This document shows positions 30,931-39,016 of a stretch of 58,712 nucleotides of DNA, piece by piece. The notes under the pieces were generated by a model that was given only the letters and a program-made list of their open reading frames with translations, did no database searches and was not told where the DNA came from. Source of the stretch: an uncultured Oscillospiraceae bacterium (lineage in GTDB: Bacteria; Bacillota; Clostridia; Oscillospirales; Oscillospiraceae); NCBI GenBank assembly GCA_910588105.1, contig CAJUQD010000013.1, positions 1 to 58,712 of the forward strand, read 5' to 3'. The translations under genes and the position numbers were made by a program. How positions within the stretch are numbered: the stretch's first letter is position 1; every line of letters begins with the position of its first letter.

Positions 30931-32556
30931 ATGTCTAAAATCATCTGCTACGGCGAGGAGGCCCGCCACGCCCTGGAGCGGGGCGTCAACCAGCTGGCCG
31001 ACACCGTCAAAATCACCATGGGCCCCAAGGGCCGCAATGTGGTGCTGGACAAGAAGTTCGGCACCCCCCTCATCACCAACGACGGCGTGACCATCGCCAA
31101 GGAGATCGAGCTGGCCGACCCGTTTGAGAACATGGGCGCCCAGATCGTCAAGGAGGTCTCCACCAAGACCAACGACGTGGCCGGCGACGGCACCACCACC
31201 GCCACCCTGCTGGCCCAGGCCATTATCCGGGAGGGCCTGAAGAATCTGGCCGCCGGGGCCAACCCCATGGTCATGAAGAAGGGCATCTCCAAGGCCACCG
31301 ACGCCGCCATTGAGGCCATCAAGGGCCACTCCAAGCCGGTGTCCGGCACCTCCGATATCGCCCGGGTGGGCGCGATCTCCTCCTCTGACGAGGCCATCGG
31401 TTCCCTCATTGCCGAGGCCATGGAGAAGGTTTCCCACGACGGCGTGATTACCGTGGAGGAGTCCAAGACCGCCGAGACCTACAGCGAGGTAGTGGAGGGC
31501 ATGCAGCTGGACCGGGGCTATATCACCCCCTATATGGTCACCGACACCGAGAAGATGGAGGCCGTGCTGGATGACGCCCTCATCCTGCTCACTGATAAGA
31601 AGATCTCCTCCATCCAGGACCTGCTGCCCATCCTGGAGCAGGTGGCCCAGTCCGGCCGCCGCCTGCTCATCGTGGCCGAGGACGTGGAGGGCGACGCGCT
31701 GTCCACCCTGCTGGTCAACAAGCTGCGCGGTACCCTGAACGTGTGCTGCATCAAGGCCCCCGGCTTCGGCGACCGCCGCAAGGAGATGCTGGAGGATATC
31801 GCCATCCTCACCGGCGGTACCGTCATCTCCTCCGACCTGGGTATGGAGGTCAAGGAGGCCACCATGGATATGCTGGGCCGCGCCCGCCAGGTGAAGGTCC
31901 AGAAGGAGAACACCATCATTGTGGACGGCGAGGGTTCTTCCGACGCCATCTCCGCCCGGGTGGGCCAGATCCGCAAGGCCATTGAGACCACCACCTCCGA
32001 CTACGACAAGGAGAAGCTCCAGGAGCGGCTGGCCAAGCTGGCCGGAGGCGTGGCCATCATCCGGGTGGGCGCTGCCACCGAGGCCGAGATGAAGGAGAAG
32101 AAGCTGCGCATTGAGGACGCGCTGAACGCCACCCGCGCCGCTGTGGAAGAGGGCATCGTGGCCGGCGGCGGCGCCGCCTATGTGGACGCCATCCCCGCCG
32201 TGGAGAAGCTGGTGGACACCCTGGAGGGCGACGAAAAGACCGGCGCCAACATCGTGGCCAAGGCCCTGGCCGAGCCCATGAAGCAGATCGCCGCCAACGC
32301 CGGTATCGACGGCTCCGTGGTGCTGGAGCGCGTCAAGTCCGCCGGCAAGACCGGCTACGGCTTCGACGCCTACAAGGAGGAGTACTGCGACATGATCTCC
32401 TCCGGCATCGTGGATCCCACCAAGGTGACCCGTTCCGCCCTGGAGAACGCCGCCTCCGTGGCCGCCGTGCTGCTGACCACCGAGTCCCTGGTGGCCGACA
32501 AGCCCGAGCCCCCGGCTCCCGCTGCCGCCCCCGCCCCCGACATGGGCATGTATTGA
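30931..32556 (+). CDS. groEL: Chaperonin GroEL
   Basis: The 541-residue ATP-driven folding chamber. It shows the ATP-binding stretch DTVKITMGPKGRNVVLDK and DGVTIAKEIELADPFENMGA, the catalytic loop VAGDGTTTATLLA, and the C-terminal MGMY end; the final GGM repeat is short and replaced by a Pro/Ala stretch. TTTGGAGG precedes the ATG. Confidence 0.98.
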   Translation: MSKIICYGEEARHALERGVNQLADTVKITMGPKGRNVVLDKKFGTPLITNDGVTIAKEIELADPFENMGAQIVKEVSTKTNDVAGDGTTTATLLAQAIIREGLKNLAAGANPMVMKKGISKATDAAIEAIKGHSKPVSGTSDIARVGAISSSDEAIGSLIAEAMEKVSHDGVITVEESKTAETYSEVVEGMQLDRGYITPYMVTDTEKMEAVLDDALILLTDKKISSIQDLLPILEQVAQSGRRLLIVAEDVEGDALSTLLVNKLRGTLNVCCIKAPGFGDRRKEMLEDIAILTGGTVISSDLGMEVKEATMDMLGRARQVKVQKENTIIVDGEGSSDAISARVGQIRKAIETTTSDYDKEKLQERLAKLAGGVAIIRVGAATEAEMKEKKLRIEDALNATRAAVEEGIVAGGGAAYVDAIPAVEKLVDTLEGDEKTGANIVAKALAEPMKQIAANAGIDGSVVLERVKSAGKTGYGFDAYKEEYCDMISSGIVDPTKVTRSALENAASVAAVLLTTESLVADKPEPPAPAAAPAPDMGMY

Positions 32557-32572
32557 TTCCAAGCTGAATGTG

Positions 32573-32608
32573 AAAATCCCCGCAGTCCACAGACTGCGGG
32601 GATTTTTT
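32573..32608. terminator. Bidirectional terminator between groEL and the YxeA-like gene
   Basis: A 15-bp stem including the AAAATC/GATTTT ends, CACA loop, T6 on the plus side and A4 on the other. Confidence 0.9.
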
Positions 32609-32611
32609 CTG

Positions 32612-32998
32612 TCAATCATCTGATGGCTCTCCGTAATGCCCCTGTACCGCCGGGGGAAGCTCGTCATACTGCACCTCGGCCCAGGTCATTACCCCCCGGC
32701 CGGGCCGCACCGTCAGCCGCAGGAACGCCCCCTCCCGAAGCTCCCGAGACACGCCGAAAGTGATGTCTTTTTCGCCGCCGTCCTTATCGTAGGAGGGCAG
32801 GGTGTAGGACCAGTCCATCCCTCCGTTGCCGGACAAGTCGATGGCACCCTGCCCCCCTGCCCGGCTCAATTTGCTGTTGTCGATCTGCGTGTAATAGGCG
32901 ATATCGCCGGAGCCGGTGAAAAACGTGGTGTAGCACAAGATGATGACCGCGATAACTACCGCGGCGGCTCCCAGCCAGATCAGCCATGTTTTTTTCAT
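32612..32998 (-). CDS. YxeA-like (DUF1093) exported protein, 128 aa
   Basis: An N-terminal hydrophobic helix (residues 4-24, TWLIWLGAAAVVIAVIIL) serves as signal or anchor. The remainder resembles YxeA/DUF1093 small extracytoplasmic beta proteins of Firmicutes (DIAYYTQIDN, ITFGVSRELREGAFLRLTV, YDELPPAVQ). I chose the ATG at 32998, with GGAGG 8 nt upstream, over one five codons earlier. Function unknown in the family, sometimes linked to wall-stress operons. Confidence 0.8.
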   Translation of the reverse strand: MKKTWLIWLGAAAVVIAVIILCYTTFFTGSGDIAYYTQIDNSKLSRAGGQGAIDLSGNGGMDWSYTLPSYDKDGGEKDITFGVSRELREGAFLRLTVRPGRGVMTWAEVQYDELPPAVQGHYGEPSDD

Positions 32999-33147
32999 GG
33001 GTATGTCCTCCAATCGTGTGATTGCGGAGGGGCTTCCCCCGTCCGATGATTGGATTGTACCCCACGGATACCAAGGCTCCTTAAAGCGCAGGTTAAAATA
33101 GTCTAAGGTTTAGGCCCTTAAAATGTGATTTATTTGTGACTTTCCTC

Positions 33148-33176
33148 TTGACAAAGAAAATGGGAAGTGATATATT
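33148..33176 (+). promoter_or_regulatory. Promoter of the DUF3796-XRE operon
   Basis: TTGACA (33148-33153), 17-bp spacer, TATATT (33171-33176). Confidence 0.85.
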
Positions 33177-33189
33177 TATCCTATCAAGA

Positions 33190-33219
33190 GAGAAATATAT
33201 CTCGAGATAAATATATCTC
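33190..33219. promoter_or_regulatory. Operator-like palindrome array at the DUF3796-XRE promoter
   Basis: AAATATATCTC occurs twice with a 16-bp period (33193-33203 and 33209-33219). Overlapping palindromes are TATCTCGAGATA (33198-33209) and GAGATAAATATATCTC (33204-33219). It begins about 14 bp after the -10, around the expected transcription start, and is a probable binding site for the XRE protein of the operon. Confidence 0.6.
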
Positions 33220-33240
33220 ATCTGTCGGGAGGAACGTATC

Positions 33241-33912
33241 ATGAAAAAACCAAGCGTAAAATTTACCGTTATCCTGGGCGTGATCGTGGTGCTGCTGTTG
33301 GCGGGGGCCAGTTGGTATTCCATTATGTTCAACGACTGGCGGCTGGTGGCCCGCATGGACTTTGAGGCCTACGAATTTTTGTCCAAGGATCTGCCCATGC
33401 TGGGGGCGCTGCTCCTGTTCAACCTGTATGTGATCTATCTGGGGGGGCTGCTGGTCTGGGCCATCGTCGCCAGCAAGCGGCGGCTGGCAAAGACCAAGAC
33501 CACCCGGAAGATGGATCCCAGGCTGGGCCTGCTGGGCGTTTTTGGATTCTTCGGGTTCGTGGGCTTTTGGACCTACAGCGCCTTCCATCAGGTGTACCCC
33601 TTTATCTTCTTCGTGTTCTTCGGTTTTTTCGGCTTCTTCTATGAGGGCAGGATGTCCGGCATCCTGATGGACGAACGGTATGTGGAAAACAAGACCCGGG
33701 CCGAGCTGGCCGCCCACCGGGTCACCGTGGCCGCCCTGTTCGTGACCTTGCTGGTGGTGGCCCGGGGGGCCATATTGGGGAACCTGGAGTATACGCTGAT
33801 TGCCGTGCTGATTGTGCTCTCGCTGACGGTGGCGCTGGACCTGTTCCTCAGCGAATACCTGCTCTACCGCTACGACCGGGCGGACCAGCTGGACGAAGGC
33901 GGGGAGGGATAA
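33241..33912 (+). CDS. DUF3796-like membrane protein, 223 aa
   Basis: Six or so hydrophobic helices. The stretch GLLGVFGFFGFVGFW and the later FFGFFYEGRMSGILMDERYVEN followed by charged residues match DUF3796 (cited in parts). DUF3796 proteins are usually encoded next to a small XRE regulator, as here. The role is unknown; the gene pair behaves like a regulated membrane module. GGAGGAACGTATC precedes the ATG at 33241. Confidence 0.8.
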   Translation: MKKPSVKFTVILGVIVVLLLAGASWYSIMFNDWRLVARMDFEAYEFLSKDLPMLGALLLFNLYVIYLGGLLVWAIVASKRRLAKTKTTRKMDPRLGLLGVFGFFGFVGFWTYSAFHQVYPFIFFVFFGFFGFFYEGRMSGILMDERYVENKTRAELAAHRVTVAALFVTLLVVARGAILGNLEYTLIAVLIVLSLTVALDLFLSEYLLYRYDRADQLDEGGEG

Positions 33913-33914
33913 CT

Positions 33915-34115
33915 ATGCCGGACTTCGAGTGCAGGCTGAAAAAGTACCGCCAGCTCAAGGAGCTGACCCAGGAACAGCTGGCCCAGCAGGTGGGGGTGCG
34001 GAGGGAGACCATCATGCGGCTGGAGAAGGCCCAGTATAACCCCTCCCTCAAGCTGGCGGTGGACATATCCCGGGCGGTGGAGGCCCCCATTGAGGATATT
34101 TTTATCTTCCCGTGA
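33915..34115 (+). CDS. XRE-family transcriptional regulator, 66 aa
   Basis: A single Cro/C1-type helix-turn-helix (LKELTQEQLAQQVGVRRETI and PSLKLAVDISRAVEAPIEDIF) with no sensor domain. It starts 2 bp after the DUF3796 gene with GGGAGGG before the ATG. Small proteins of this type often autoregulate; the palindromes at 33190-33219 are the likely operator. Confidence 0.93.
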   Translation: MPDFECRLKKYRQLKELTQEQLAQQVGVRRETIMRLEKAQYNPSLKLAVDISRAVEAPIEDIFIFP

Positions 34116-34122
34116 ACAGGAG

Positions 34123-34150
34123 AGACCCCCGGGCCGCGGCCCGGGGGTCT
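34123..34150 (+). terminator. Terminator after the XRE gene
   Basis: A 13-bp perfect stem (34123-34135 with 34138-34150) with a 2-nt apex; only TT follows. Confidence 0.65.
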
Positions 34151-34213
34151 TGCGCAGAAAAGGAGGTGAGCCGGAGCGCTGCCGCTCCGGCTCAAAAAAG
34201 GATGGAGGATAGA

Positions 34214-34246
34214 ATGAAAAAGAAAAGCGTCTCTTGCAAGTATTAG
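34214..34246 (+). CDS. Possible 10-residue peptide ORF
   Basis: MKKKSVSCKY-stop is preceded by GGAGGATAGA, a good ribosome site, and by an 11-bp hairpin (34168-34193). Nothing else supports translation. Confidence 0.2.
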   Translation: MKKKSVSCKY

Positions 34247-34319
34247 AATACCGGGCAGTCGTTACAAAAGTTCGCGCTCATTTGTTACAAAAGCATTAAA
34301 TCTTCCCGGAGAGAGGGGA

Positions 34320-35072
34320 TTATTTGTTGCTTTTTGGAAGCTCGTCCAATGCCAGGCAAAAATCAAAGCGTTCCGTTCCGTCCCCGCCCTCGCCCCGGGC
34401 GAAAAGCTGGCCGTCCTGGACGGCGGTGTCCACCCACAGGGTTTCGCCCGCCTGGCACTCGCTGACATAGCCGATCTGGAAAGAGCGCACAAACTTCCCC
34501 CGGCCCAGCCGCTCCAGGTGGAGGCTGTCGCAGGCGAAGTCGGCGTAGTGGGCGTTGTTCACGTGGCCGTTGATGTCGGTGTCGGAGTAGCCCAGCTCCC
34601 GCCGGACGCGGGCGTCAAACTGCCCGGGCATGGCCGGGCGGCGCAGCTTGACGGACTTACACAGCCCGCCGCCGTCTGTGCCCTGGAACTCCGCCAGGTT
34701 TTTCATGCGGAACAGCTTATGCTCGTCCGCGTCCACCATCACCCACACCGAGGTGCCCTGCCCGATGGGCTTCCCGTCCCGGAACAAATCAAAATCCCGG
34801 TAGGAGGAGGCCCCGGACGCCCCCCGGTGCCAGGTTTTCACGGTGATGAGCTGGTTCCAGCGCAAAGGGGCGTCCAGCTCCACCCAGTTGCGGGTGACCA
34901 TCCACAGGCAGTTATACTTTTCCTTGATCTGGGGGCCGGCCACCCCCAGCTCCAGCGCCGCCTGGGTGGCGGCCTCCTGGAGGTAGCCCAACACGGCCGA
35001 CGGGCGGCACTGGTTGAACAGATCCACGTCCCGGGAGTCCACCCGGAAGTCCGTTTCATAAAAGGTGCTCAA
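34320..35072 (-). CDS. Acyl-ACP thioesterase (FatA/FatB-like)
   Basis: Releases fatty acids from acyl carrier protein. The N-terminal hot-dog shows YLQEAATQAALELGV and NCLWMVTRNWVELDAPLRW; the second contains SDTDINGHVNNAHYADFA, where the Asp/Asn/His residues of bacterial thioesterases lie. The 250-residue length is typical. The start codon is TTG at 35072 with AAGGAA 7 nt upstream. It lies 3 bp after the zinc-ribbon gene, so the two are an operon. Confidence 0.92.
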   Translation of the reverse strand: MSTFYETDFRVDSRDVDLFNQCRPSAVLGYLQEAATQAALELGVAGPQIKEKYNCLWMVTRNWVELDAPLRWNQLITVKTWHRGASGASSYRDFDLFRDGKPIGQGTSVWVMVDADEHKLFRMKNLAEFQGTDGGGLCKSVKLRRPAMPGQFDARVRRELGYSDTDINGHVNNAHYADFACDSLHLERLGRGKFVRSFQIGYVSECQAGETLWVDTAVQDGQLFARGEGGDGTERFDFCLALDELPKSNK

Positions 35073-35075
35073 GGG

Positions 35076-35690
35076 TTATTCCTTCTTTCCAGGAATGGTG
35101 AGGGTGTCCCGGGCGCACAGGGCGTCCAGGTCGTCGGGGGTGGCGGCGCCCAGGCGCAGGGCCGCGCCGCATTGGGCACATACCAGATCCACCGAGGAGT
35201 AGCCCACTTTGATCCCGTAGTCAGCCGATCCGCAGGCGCATTTCACGCCGCCCCGGGCGGCGATGTCCTTCAGCTCGCCCAGCACCTCGCCCATGACCGC
35301 CTCGTTGAGGAAAACGCCCCGGTTTTCCATCTGGTCGTCCAGCCGCAGCTTGTCCACCGCCGTCTCCAGCTTTTCCATGGCCTGGAACACCGGGCCTTCC
35401 TCGCCGATATAGCAGCACCCAAGCCCCGATGCGGGACAGGACAGGGCGAGCAGCTTTTGGCGCAGCAGGGCGTCGTTGGCGCACGCCGCCCGGTGGTCCC
35501 TGGCGCAGAACAGGCAGGGCACGGTGACCTCGCAGCGGTCCCCCAGCTGGCGGAAGGCCAGCTCCGACTTGCCGCAGGGGCAGGGAAGTGTGCTGTCCCC
35601 GGCGGCGAGCTGAAAGGCGGTGCGGGATGCGATGACCGCCTGGCCGCACACTGGGCAGATGTATCCTATGGTACGCTTCTCCTCTGGCAT
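35076..35690 (-). CDS. Multi-zinc-ribbon protein, 204 aa
   Basis: Unrecognised as a named family. Five CxxC-type pairs are spaced along the protein (CPVC, CPCG, CLFC, CACG, CAQC), enough for two or three zinc ribbons, with a helical middle (about 110-155). No signal peptide. The start at 35690 is taken from GGAGG 9 nt upstream. Tight linkage to the thioesterase gene suggests a related role, but no mechanism is visible. Confidence 0.75.
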   Translation of the reverse strand: MPEEKRTIGYICPVCGQAVIASRTAFQLAAGDSTLPCPCGKSELAFRQLGDRCEVTVPCLFCARDHRAACANDALLRQKLLALSCPASGLGCCYIGEEGPVFQAMEKLETAVDKLRLDDQMENRGVFLNEAVMGEVLGELKDIAARGGVKCACGSADYGIKVGYSSVDLVCAQCGAALRLGAATPDDLDALCARDTLTIPGKKE

Positions 35691-35787
35691 CGGCTTGTTC
35701 CTCCCCAAACATTACAAGGGCATTATATCACTATCTTCCCCGCGTTTCCAGAGACAAGGCCGTTTTTGTTGTCAGATTTTTCTCAAT

Positions 35788-35816
35788 GTATGAATTTCCT
35801 TTCACAGCGCAAACTA
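35788..35816 (+). promoter_or_regulatory. Sigma-G-like promoter of spoVAD-spoVAE
   Basis: GTATG (35788-35792), 17-bp spacer, CAAACTA (35810-35816), close to the forespore sigma-G consensus GHATR / CATWHTA (from memory). The start codon follows 37 nt later. Confidence 0.5.
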
Positions 35817-35853
35817 ACGGCAAATCCTGTGCGAACGAAAGGAAGTCACTTCC

Positions 35854-36870
35854 ATGGAAAATCGCAAGCTGGGGCGGCAGACCTTCCAGCCCGGGTCGCC
35901 GCCCGTCATCATCGGCCACGGCTCGGCCGCGGGCAAAAAGGAGGCTGAGGGCCCTCTGGGGCGGCACTTCGACCACACCTGCCAGGACGACGCCTTTGGG
36001 GAGGATACCTGGGAGAAGTCCGAGTCCGCCATGCAGCAGTTGGCCTTGGATACGGCACTGAAGCGGGCGGGGCTCCACTCGCCGGATCTGGATCTGCTGC
36101 TGGCAGGCGATCTTTTGAACCAGTGCATCGGCTCGGGTTACGCCGCGCGGGCGGCGGCGGTACCCTTCTTTGGGCTGTACGGGGCGTGTTCCACCATGGG
36201 GGAGAGCCTGGCCCTGGCCGCGCTGCTGCTCAGCGGCGGATATGGAAAATATGCCGCTGCCGTCACCTCGTCCCACTTCTGCTCGGCGGAGCGGCAGTAT
36301 CGGACCCCCCTGGAGTACGGTTCACAGCGCACCCCCACCGCCCAGTGGACGGCCACTGCCGCCGGAGCGGTAATTGTCACCAATGAGGTGCGCCCCGGCC
36401 CCCGGGTGGCCCGGGTGACGGTGGGCAAGGTGGTGGACAAGGGCATCAAGGATGCCAACAACATGGGGGCGGCCATGGCCCCCGCCGCCTATTCCACCCT
36501 GAAGGCCCACTTTGAGGACACCGCCCTGTCGCCGGACTACTATGACCTCATCGTCACCGGCGATCTGGGTAGCCTGGGCCACGAGATCGTGTGCGATTTC
36601 TTTGCCCGGGACGGGGTGGAGCTGGCCAATTACAACGACTGCGGCCTGCTCCTGTTTGACCGGGAGCAGCAGGACGTGCACGCCGGGGCATCCGGGTGCG
36701 GGTGCTCGGCATCGGTGCTGTGCGGCTACCTGCTGCCGGGGCTGCTGGCAGGGCGGTGGAAGCGCATCCTGTTCTGCCCCACCGGGGCGCTCCACTCCCC
36801 CACCGCCACCATGCAGGGGGAGTCCATCCCCGGCGTGTGCCACGCCATCGCGCTGGAAGGAGGCAAATGA
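35854..36870 (+). CDS. spoVAD: Stage V sporulation protein AD
   Basis: Part of the SpoVA machinery that moves Ca-dipicolinate into the forespore and out at germination; SpoVAD binds DPA and has a thiolase-like fold. Typical stretches are FQPGSPPVIIGHGSAAGKKE, GLYGACSTMGESLALAA, SSHFCSAERQYRTPLEYG and GSLGHEIVCDFF. The 338-residue length is right. AAAGGAAG precedes the ATG. It overlaps spoVAE. The usual upstream partner spoVAC is absent at this locus. Confidence 0.96.
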   Translation: MENRKLGRQTFQPGSPPVIIGHGSAAGKKEAEGPLGRHFDHTCQDDAFGEDTWEKSESAMQQLALDTALKRAGLHSPDLDLLLAGDLLNQCIGSGYAARAAAVPFFGLYGACSTMGESLALAALLLSGGYGKYAAAVTSSHFCSAERQYRTPLEYGSQRTPTAQWTATAAGAVIVTNEVRPGPRVARVTVGKVVDKGIKDANNMGAAMAPAAYSTLKAHFEDTALSPDYYDLIVTGDLGSLGHEIVCDFFARDGVELANYNDCGLLLFDREQQDVHAGASGCGCSASVLCGYLLPGLLAGRWKRILFCPTGALHSPTATMQGESIPGVCHAIALEGGK

Positions 36871-37226
36871 TGGACTATCTGAAAGCATTTCTGGTGGGCG
36901 GATTGTTCTGCGTCATCGGGCAGCTGCTCATCGACAAGACCAAGCTCACCCCCGCCCGCATCCTGGTGGCCTACGTGGTGTCCGGGGTGGTGCTGGGGGC
37001 CGTTGGGATATATAAGCCCCTGGCGGACTGGGCCGGGGCGGGAGCCACGGTGCCTCTCACCGGCTTCGGCTACGCCCTGGCCAAGGGAGTCAAGGAGGCG
37101 GTGGCGGAGAAGGGGCTGCTGGGCGCCCTCACCGGCGGAGTCACCGCCACTGCGGGGGGCGTGGCCGCGGCCATCTTCCTGGGCGTGGCGGTGGCCTTCC
37201 TGTTCAAGCCAAAACCGAAAAGCTGA
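36870..37226 (+). CDS. spoVAE: Stage V sporulation protein AE
   Basis: A small membrane subunit of the SpoVA DPA channel, with about four helices (FLVGGLFCVIGQLLIDKT, ILVAYVVSGVVLGAVG, and a C-terminal AAAIFLGVAVAFLF). Tandem ATG codons sit at 36867 and 36870; I prefer the second (118 aa) because AAGGAGG is then 6 nt away, though the first would make an ATGA overlap with spoVAD. Confidence 0.94.
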   Translation: MDYLKAFLVGGLFCVIGQLLIDKTKLTPARILVAYVVSGVVLGAVGIYKPLADWAGAGATVPLTGFGYALAKGVKEAVAEKGLLGALTGGVTATAGGVAAAIFLGVAVAFLFKPKPKS

Positions 37227-37230
37227 CCAG

Positions 37231-37264
37231 AAGCGTCCGGCGGAAACCGCCGGACGCTTTTCTT
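37231..37264 (+). terminator. Terminator after spoVAE
   Basis: A 13-bp perfect stem with an AAA loop and a TTTTCTTTTT tail. Confidence 0.9.
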
Positions 37265-37285
37265 TTTGCCGCCGTACGACACCCA

Positions 37286-37314
37286 TTGACAATAAAATCA
37301 GATTCCACTATAAT
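37286..37314 (+). promoter_or_regulatory. Consensus promoter of the MATE gene
   Basis: TTGACA (37286-37291), 17-bp spacer, TATAAT (37309-37314): a perfect sigma-A promoter. Confidence 0.92.
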
Positions 37315-37378
37315 CATATATTACTGTGATTTGACGCGGGCGGGGCGGCGCCCCGCAGAGAAAAAGGAGGAATCCCCT

Positions 37379-38764
37379 GTGGTACGGCCCGAAGGCGAAA
37401 ACAAGATGGGCGTCATGCCGGTGAACCGGCTTTTGCTGAACATGTCTATCCCAATCATGATCTCTATGCTGGTCCAGGCGTTTTACAACGTGGTGGACAG
37501 TTATTTCGTATCCCAACTCAACGAGGACGCGCTCAATGCGGTATCGCTGGCCTTCCCGGTGCAGAACCTGATGATTGCCGTCGGCGTGGGCACCGGCGTG
37601 GGTATCAACGCCCTGCTGTCCCGCAGCTTGGGAGAGCAGCGGCGGGACAAGGCCGATCTGGCGGCGGTGAACGGCGTTTTCCTGGCGGCGGTGAGCTGTC
37701 TGGCGTTCGTGGCGCTGGGCCTGACCTGCTCCCGGCTGTTCTACACGGTTCAGACTGACGTGGAGGGCATTATCAACTATGGTGCGGATTACCTGTCCAT
37801 CTGCTGTGGGGTGAGCATGGGGCTGTTCGGCGCGGTGACGCTGGAGCGCATCCTCCAGGCCACCGGGCGCACCGTCCAGTCCATGATCTCCCAGGCGGTG
37901 GGGGCGGTGACCAACATCATTTTGGACCCCATCCTCATCTTCGGCCTGGGCCCCTTTCCTCGGATGGAGGTGGCGGGGGCCGCGCTTGCCACCGTCATCG
38001 GCCAGTGCGTGGGCTGCGGCGTGTCCATCTTTTTTAACGTGGCCCAAAACCCGGATGTGAATTTGTCCTTCCGGGGGTTCCGCCCGGACGGCCCCACCAT
38101 CAGGGCCATTTACAGCGTGGGCCTGCCCGGCATCGTCATGCAGTCCATCGGCTCGGTGATGGTGTTCGGCATGAACCAGATCCTTCTGGGCTTTACCAAG
38201 ACGGCCACGGCGGTGTTCGGGGTGTATTTCAAGCTCCAGTCCTTCTTCTTTATGCCGGTGTTCGGCCTTTGCAACGGGATGGTGCCCATCGTGGCCTACA
38301 ACTATGGCGCCCGCAAGCCGGAGCGCATCCTCAAGACCATCAAGCTCAGCGCCGTCTACGCCACCGCCCTTATGGCAATTGGCTTCGCGGTGTTCCAGCT
38401 GGTCCCCGGCCCGCTGCTGTCCATCTTCCAGGCGGAGGATGGGGCGGCGGGGGATCTGTTGGCCATCGGCATGCCCGCCCTGCGCATCATCTCCTACAGC
38501 TGGCTGCTGGCGGGCTTCGGCATTGTATCCGGCTCGGTGTTCCAGGCGCTGGACCACGGCGTGCTCAGCCTCACCACCTCGCTGGTGCGCCAGCTTATCG
38601 TCTTGCTTCCGGTGGCCTTCCTCCTGTCCCGGCTGTTTGAATTGGAGCAGGTGTGGCTGGCCTTTCCCATTGCGGAGCTGTTTTCCTGTACGCTGTGCGT
38701 CATCTTTATGCGCCGGGTGTACCGGCGGGACATCCTGCCCCTGCGGGCCGGGGCGGAGGGCTGA
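37379..38764 (+). CDS. MATE-family efflux transporter
   Basis: A twelve-helix Na+- or H+-driven exporter of drugs or metabolites. Both halves show MATE hallmarks: SIPIMISMLVQAFYNVVDSYFV (partly cited), ALNAVSLAFPVQNL near the N-terminus and GLCNGMVPIVAYNYGARKPER in the second half. I start at the GTG at 37379 (461 aa) because AAGGAGG lies 8 nt upstream and any earlier start would fall in the promoter region. The next unit, metK, has its own promoter. Confidence 0.93.
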   Translation: MVRPEGENKMGVMPVNRLLLNMSIPIMISMLVQAFYNVVDSYFVSQLNEDALNAVSLAFPVQNLMIAVGVGTGVGINALLSRSLGEQRRDKADLAAVNGVFLAAVSCLAFVALGLTCSRLFYTVQTDVEGIINYGADYLSICCGVSMGLFGAVTLERILQATGRTVQSMISQAVGAVTNIILDPILIFGLGPFPRMEVAGAALATVIGQCVGCGVSIFFNVAQNPDVNLSFRGFRPDGPTIRAIYSVGLPGIVMQSIGSVMVFGMNQILLGFTKTATAVFGVYFKLQSFFFMPVFGLCNGMVPIVAYNYGARKPERILKTIKLSAVYATALMAIGFAVFQLVPGPLLSIFQAEDGAAGDLLAIGMPALRIISYSWLLAGFGIVSGSVFQALDHGVLSLTTSLVRQLIVLLPVAFLLSRLFELEQVWLAFPIAELFSCTLCVIFMRRVYRRDILPLRAGAEG

Positions 38765-38796
38765 GCCAAAACTTTACGTTTTTCCTTAAATGCCCA

Positions 38797-38824
38797 TTGA
38801 CAGCGGGAAAAGCCGTGTTATAAT
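38797..38824 (+). promoter_or_regulatory. metK promoter
   Basis: TTGACA (38797-38802), 16-bp spacer, TATAAT (38819-38824) with extended TGt. Confidence 0.88.
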
Positions 38825-38846
38825 AAAACCGTACAAGTGAATAACC

Positions 38847-38982
38847 CTTATCAAGAGTGGCGGAGGGACCGGCCCAATGAAGCCACGGCAACCTGCGAAG
38901 CAAGGTGCCAAGTCCGGCGGAAACGCGAGATGAGGAGAGAACTGAACCATCAGCCCCCGCCGTGTCCCGGCGGGGTTTTTTT
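38847..38982 (+). promoter_or_regulatory. SAM-I riboswitch (S-box) with terminator
   Basis: The aptamer starts CTTATCAAGAGTGGCGGAGG and continues with the conserved ATGAAGCC and CGGCAACC segments; P1 closes with GATGAG near 38929-38934. The expression platform is a CCCCGCC/GGCGGGG hairpin with a T7 run (38955-38982). It ends metK transcription when S-adenosylmethionine is plentiful. Confidence 0.97.
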
Positions 38983-39016
38983 CAGTCTCGTCCCCAAAAG
39001 AAAGGAGAAACAAACC

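Noticed and set aside
34168..34246. 26-residue ORF from the GTG inside AGGAGGTGAG
   Set aside because: Its start codon lies within the ribosome-binding sequence itself and its first codons form the hairpin stem; no independent support.
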